Source: CAMDPA01 sp964574325 (GTDB lineage Bacteria; Pseudomonadota; Alphaproteobacteria; Rhizobiales; Hyphomicrobiaceae). Taken from it: a stretch of DNA of 64,000 bases. This document shows positions 60,853 to 64,000 of the stretch, one piece after another. Numbering within the stretch: the first letter of the stretch is position 1; the number at the start of each line of letters is the position of its first letter. A program made the position numbers and the translations under genes. Location: NCBI GenBank assembly GCA_964574325.1, contig CAZNMY010000002.1:1-64000 (forward strand), written 5' to 3'. The notes below the pieces were generated by a model. That model saw only the letters and a list, made by a program, of their open reading frames with translations. It was not told the DNA's origin and did not search any database.

Positions 60853-62283
60853 TCAGTCCTTCTCGAACGGGAGCCGATTCATGTAGATGGGGGGCCGCCC
60901 AGGCACGAGGACAAGCTGGCGGCACGTCTCGCGCGCGAACCAGCGGGTGATCTCGTTGGGATCGAGGAGCCGCACGCTGCGGAGATTCTCGCGGCGGCCA
61001 AGATCGCCATGGGCCATGGCTTGGCCGTTCACGCGCACTTCCTGCCGCTCGATCACCTGTGTCGATCCCAGCATCTTCGAGAGATGTTCGGTCGTGGTGA
61101 TATCGGCGTTGCCGAAAGCCTGGATGACGCCGGCATTGCCGAGAAAGGTCTCCCAGGATTTGGAATAATGCGTCTGAAGCTGTGTGAGGTCTTGAAGGAC
61201 AGCCCAGAGCTTGACGCCGAACCCAGCCAAGAGACCTGCCGCCGTCTCGATCGATCGCATGTACCCGAGCGACGGAAACTCTTCGAGCATGAACCAGACA
61301 GGAAGCCTGCCACGCTGGACGGGCGACTTCTCCATGGCGGCGAGCGCCTGCTGCACCACGAGCCGCAGCCAGCGATAATGCGTGCCCATGCGCATGCCGG
61401 GCAGCACGAGATAGATCGTGGTGCCGCCACGGCTCAAGTCCCGGAGATTGAAGTCCGACCGATCCGACATGTGAACGACATCGTCGATCGGCGCCGTCTG
61501 CTCCTGAGCGGTTGAGAGGATGCTCTGCAACTCCCGCCCGCCGCTTTCCTGCTTGCCGAGGAAGGCCGCGCCGATGTTCGAGACGATCCCGTCGAAGGCG
61601 GTTGATTCCGCCATCGACGTGAAAAGCTTCTCCAGCTCCGCCGGCGTGTAGCTCAACACCTTGCGGACTTCGCGCAAGGTTACGGCCTTGGGTTCGCGGT
61701 CGAGGAGATGCAGAACGACGCCACGGATCAGGTTCTTGCCGCTATCCGTCCAATGAGGGTCTTTGGCATTGTTGATGATGAGCGCGTCCGCGATCTGCGC
61801 CACGTCCGCCGACACGTGGTCGGCATCCTTGCGTCCGAGTTCCGCGAACGGATTGTAATGCGCGCTCGGGACGTTCGTCTCCCCGAACGGGTCGAGGACG
61901 TAAACCTGCTGGCCCATGCGGACGCGGTACGCGGCCGTCTTGCGCACAAGCTCGCCCTTGGGGTCGATCACGATGACCGAACCCGGATAGCGCCGCAGGT
62001 TCGGGATGAGGATGGTTGCTGTCTTGCCGGCCCGCGTGCCCGCAATGATGACGACATGACGGTCGTCTTCGCGGCCGATGAACCGGCCCTGCCACTCGCC
62101 GAGTAACACATTGCCCGACTTCCAATCCCAGCTTCCACCCAGCTCCCACGGATGGCCCCAGATCTGTGCCGGCGGGCTTTCAGCCCGCCCTTCGACACCC
62201 GAGCCGCGCGGAGGAAAATTAGGATCGATCACGGCAGCCCCCCGATAGGATGATTGCCGCTTCGCGGCGAGTTCTCCGCACAT
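60853..62283 (-). CDS. traG: TraG/VirD4-type coupling protein without membrane anchor
   Basis: A type IV secretion coupling ATPase of up to 476 residues (a GTG at 62232 gives 459). Walker A is GTRAGKTATIL and Walker B is VWFMLEEFPSLGYM. Family motifs include VIDPKGELVRKTAAYR, VLDPFGE, and the late segment WAVLQDLTQLQTHYS. Normal VirD4 proteins have N-terminal membrane helices; here the protein starts with a short hydrophilic region, so the anchor is missing. The next gene downstream encodes a two-helix membrane protein that could supply it. It delivers the relaxase-DNA complex to the channel. No relaxase gene is visible nearby. Confidence 0.9.
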   Translation of the reverse strand: MCGELAAKRQSSYRGAAVIDPNFPPRGSGVEGRAESPPAQIWGHPWELGGSWDWKSGNVLLGEWQGRFIGREDDRHVVIIAGTRAGKTATILIPNLRRYPGSVIVIDPKGELVRKTAAYRVRMGQQVYVLDPFGETNVPSAHYNPFAELGRKDADHVSADVAQIADALIINNAKDPHWTDSGKNLIRGVVLHLLDREPKAVTLREVRKVLSYTPAELEKLFTSMAESTAFDGIVSNIGAAFLGKQESGGRELQSILSTAQEQTAPIDDVVHMSDRSDFNLRDLSRGGTTIYLVLPGMRMGTHYRWLRLVVQQALAAMEKSPVQRGRLPVWFMLEEFPSLGYMRSIETAAGLLAGFGVKLWAVLQDLTQLQTHYSKSWETFLGNAGVIQAFGNADITTTEHLSKMLGSTQVIERQEVRVNGQAMAHGDLGRRENLRSVRLLDPNEITRWFARETCRQLVLVPGRPPIYMNRLPFEKD

Positions 62284-62593
62284 GGAGTGGACGGTGGGAA
62301 ATTCAACGGCGTCGGGATGTTCAGTGAAGCGCTCTCAAAGCTGCCCGACGCGGTGCGATGCTCAGTCACTCTTCGCAAGAATTTTCAGCAGCTTTATTCC
62401 GACGTCTCGGCGGCGCGGCAATTGCGATCAGCGTCGTCATCGTGCCGCGTACCGACCTCTGCCATTTGGTTTCGGTACAGACCACGACGGAGAACGCGTC
62501 ATTTCGATGCGGTCATCTCAGCCGCACTCCATTTGGATCGGGTTCGTCACCACGCCCGACCTCTTCGATGCTCCTGACCGAGCCCGGACGTCT
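62284..62593. other. Intergenic stretch between divergent genes
   Basis: About 310 bases upstream of both traG and the 62758 gene. Frames on either strand look non-coding. Promoters for the two directions should be here; none could be named with confidence. Confidence 0.4.
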
Positions 62594-62757
62594 GGTCAAC
62601 GCGGCTCGCTTCCGCGCAGCGCTACGCTTGCTTGTGCAGCTCCGCCCCCTTCGGGCGCGCTTCGCGCAACGTTTGACCCGTCGTCCTCTCGGGCCCGGTC
62701 TCAAAGGAGGCATCGGTCGGGCGCAGTGCCCGACCCAATCACAGAACGGAGCCTGAC
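62594..62757 (+). promoter_or_regulatory. Structured leader of the 62758 gene (class B)
   Basis: GGTCAA (62594-62599) pairs with TTGACC (62673-62678), a changed but still complementary version of the CGTCAA/TTGACG stem of the other class B leaders. A GCGC-TTC-GCGC hairpin (62657-62667) lies inside. The hairpin TCGGGC-GCAGT-GCCCGA (62717-62733) and AACGGAG precede the ATG. Confidence 0.62.
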
Positions 62758-62916
62758 ATGACCTCAATCTTCAACGCCCAAGCGTTCTCCTTCGAGGAGC
62801 GCACCGCCCACATGGCCGACTTGTACGATTGGCACCACGACAACTCGATCACGATCTATGAAGTGAAGCCGCGCGCCTACGACGCCTGGAATTGCGTGGC
62901 CTACGGCTGCCTATGA
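62758..62916 (+). CDS. 52-residue hypothetical protein
   Basis: A short frame with an AACGGAG site and a class B leader: MTSIFNAQAFSFEERTAHMA, DLYDWHHDNSITIYEVKPRA, YDAWNCVAYGCL. No family is known. The strong start context and a terminator-like hairpin just after the stop argue for a real gene in spite of the size. Confidence 0.6.
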   Translation: MTSIFNAQAFSFEERTAHMADLYDWHHDNSITIYEVKPRAYDAWNCVAYGCL

Positions 62917-62929
62917 ATGACGACCACCG

Positions 62930-62957
62930 CACCTCGGGCGTAAGCCCGCCTGAGGTG
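62930..62957 (+). terminator. Terminator-like hairpin after the 62758 gene
   Basis: CACCTC-GGGCG-TAAG-CCCGCCT-GAGGTG forms a near-perfect stem 14 bases after the stop and is followed by TCATCCTTCTG. The T run is weak, so termination is probable but not certain. Confidence 0.55.
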
Positions 62958-63390
62958 TCATCCTTCTGTTCGACCTGAAGAGCCCATCCTTCCGCCCCGA
63001 CCCACGCACACGATACGCCGCTCGCGCGCAGAGAAGCGCAAGGCCGATAGCCGCGCGAGCGGTGGCCGAGCCGCAGGGGCCCGCGAGGCGGCAGCCACGT
63101 GGGTGGGCGCAGGCCAGCCTTGTGCACAGCGAGCACGACGGCACACTCGTGTCAGTCGGGGGAACGCGCCGCCAAAGACTCCGATTGCGTTTACGAGGGT
63201 CATCGATATCGAAAATAAATTCGGCCAATGCATGCGTGAGTATGTTCAACCACGAGCGCCAATGTTTTGCGATGGGCTGCAAAGCTGCGGATTGATTGGA
63301 TTGCTGCGATGAAGCACATGAAGTTGCGAATAACTGAAGAGCAAAATGCAGACGTAAGAAACGAAGCGAATAGGCTGAATGCGTACGCAA
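62958..63390. other. Gene-poor stretch before the last gene
   Basis: The plus-strand frame starting at 63309 begins MKHMKLRITEEQNADVRNEA, which looks protein-like for about 30 residues, but it then runs through the palindrome at 63391-63440 and ends soon after. It might be a remnant of a ribbon-helix-helix gene. Nothing else was recognised. Confidence 0.35.
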
Positions 63391-63440
63391 GCGAGATGTG
63401 TTTTTGTATACGTATACACGTACACAAAAACGTCACTCGC
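63391..63440. promoter_or_regulatory. Long imperfect palindrome, possible operator
   Basis: The 50 bases centre on TTTTTGTATACGTATACACG and its near-complement TACACAAAAA. GCGAG and CTCGC form the outer arms. The core contains TGTATAC- and GTATACA-type boxes like those repeated inside the gene that follows at 63527. It could be an operator for that gene. Confidence 0.5.
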
Positions 63441-63526
63441 TGGGGAGCCGCTCCGCTCGTCCCCAGGCCCAACCCGTGAGGCCTACGAGACGGACATCCC
63501 CATCACGTCAGAATGAGGTGGCTGTC

Positions 63527-64000
63527 ATGCGCAAGAGAGCGCAAAAATTTGAGAGTGGCCCGACGGGTGTCGTATCCGTGCGCATGCCGCTCGAACAACG
63601 CGAGGCGATCGAAGCCGCGGCTATCGCTGTTGGCACGAGCTTGAGCGCCTTCGTGGCCGAAGCCATGGCGAGGATCGTGGCTTCAAATGGTGATGTCTCC
63701 GACAGCGTTGCGAGCCTCCGTGCGAGCGCATCGAGCGCTGCCATGGCGGCTGTAAACAGTGGGTCTGCACCTGCGAATGACGTGAGCCTCCCTGTAAACA
63801 GCCAACCGTTGAAGCCTGCCGCCGTGGAGTCCGCTGTATACAAGGACGCCGCCGCAGCCAAAGACGTGGACTACGCGGAACGCAAAGCATCTAACGACGA
63901 GCTTGAACGGGAACTCGCGGCGTTGTTCGAGAAGCCGTTGGATCGCCCTGAAAACACCGCTGTATACAAGGCCTCGGCGACCACATCGGCGCCGGCATCG
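63527..64000 (+). CDS. Ribbon-helix-helix-like protein, N-terminal part
   Basis: The frame from the ATG at 63527 stays open to the right edge, 158 residues so far. The first 55 residues look like a ribbon-helix-helix DNA-binding domain: GVVSVRMPLEQREAIEAAAI, AVGTSLSAFVAEAMARIV. The rest is Ala/Ser-rich, with a loose 14-residue spacing of VNS/VYK motifs (VNSGSA, VNSQPL, VYKDAA, VYKASA) and an acidic helix (NDELERELAALFEKP). The nucleotide boxes encoding these motifs are TGTAAACA or TGTATACA. This could be an autoregulated plasmid control or mobilisation accessory protein; the missing C-terminus would decide. Confidence 0.65.
   Translation, partial: MRKRAQKFESGPTGVVSVRMPLEQREAIEAAAIAVGTSLSAFVAEAMARIVASNGDVSDSVASLRASASSAAMAAVNSGSAPANDVSLPVNSQPLKPAAVESAVYKDAAAAKDVDYAERKASNDELERELAALFEKPLDRPENTAVYKASATTSAPAS

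Noticed and set aside
63309..63479. 57-residue frame starting MKHMKLRITEEQ
   Set aside because: The first half looks protein-like, but the frame runs through the long palindrome and has a weak start context. It is noted only as a possible remnant.

Overview
The window reads as accessory DNA of a high-GC alphaproteobacterium, most likely a member of the Rhizobiales. This rests on the codon use, the Trb-type conjugation genes with a DUF736 partner, a 3' fragment of tRNA-fMet of alphaproteobacterial type, and the style of the plasmid genes. It looks like a mosaic of a conjugative element, integrated islands and an iteron-type plasmid backbone. No rRNA, complete tRNA or CRISPR array was seen, and no conjugative relaxase gene.

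Layout. 1-4775: end of a Trb type IV secretion operon (trbF end, trbG, trbI), a DUF736 gene, an MFS transporter and an AlpA-like regulator. 5382-10551: a three-gene ABC-3C/Lamassu-type defence operon (Cap4-like nuclease, middle component, SMC-like ATPase) facing a Swt1-type HEPN gene. 11225-11650: two different tRNA 3' halves (Pro-like and fMet) that look like attachment sites, followed by a tyrosine integrase. 13080-16859: a 1,259-residue protein ending in a PD-(D/E)XK nuclease. 17168-19966: hipBA, a small unknown gene and another AlpA-like gene.

20033-25172 is a plasmid maintenance core: an AAA+ ATPase with a degenerate FtsH-type peptidase domain, a Rep_3 replication initiator flanked by iterons, parA and a ribbon-helix-helix partner, with partition-like repeats. 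25247-33526 holds a small membrane-anchored protein and a 2,551-residue RTX protein with a serralysin-like N-terminus. 33701-36537 is a second defence module (DUF4297/Cap4-like nuclease plus zinc-hook ATPase). A Fic protein and several plasmid-type small genes follow.

40679-49711 is one tightly overlapping type I restriction-modification operon (short HsdS-like gene, hsdM, hsdS, HAD hydrolase, DUF3800, hsdR, YgjP/M48 peptidase) with a clear promoter. From 49782 to the end lie plasmid genes: a ParB-like protein, a frameshifted ardC, many small unknown genes, an orphan DNA methyltransferase, a TraG/VirD4 coupling protein and an N-terminal piece of a ribbon-helix-helix protein. Six of these genes are preceded by long, GC-rich structured leaders that fall into two families with compensatory changes between copies. 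Two AT-rich insertions in this part are each bordered by a second copy of the 3' end of a neighbouring gene.

The strongest candidates for little-described biology are the structured leader families, the two nuclease/ATPase modules together with the HEPN and giant-nuclease genes, the insertions marked by duplicated gene ends, and the pseudo-FtsH ATPase next to the replicon.
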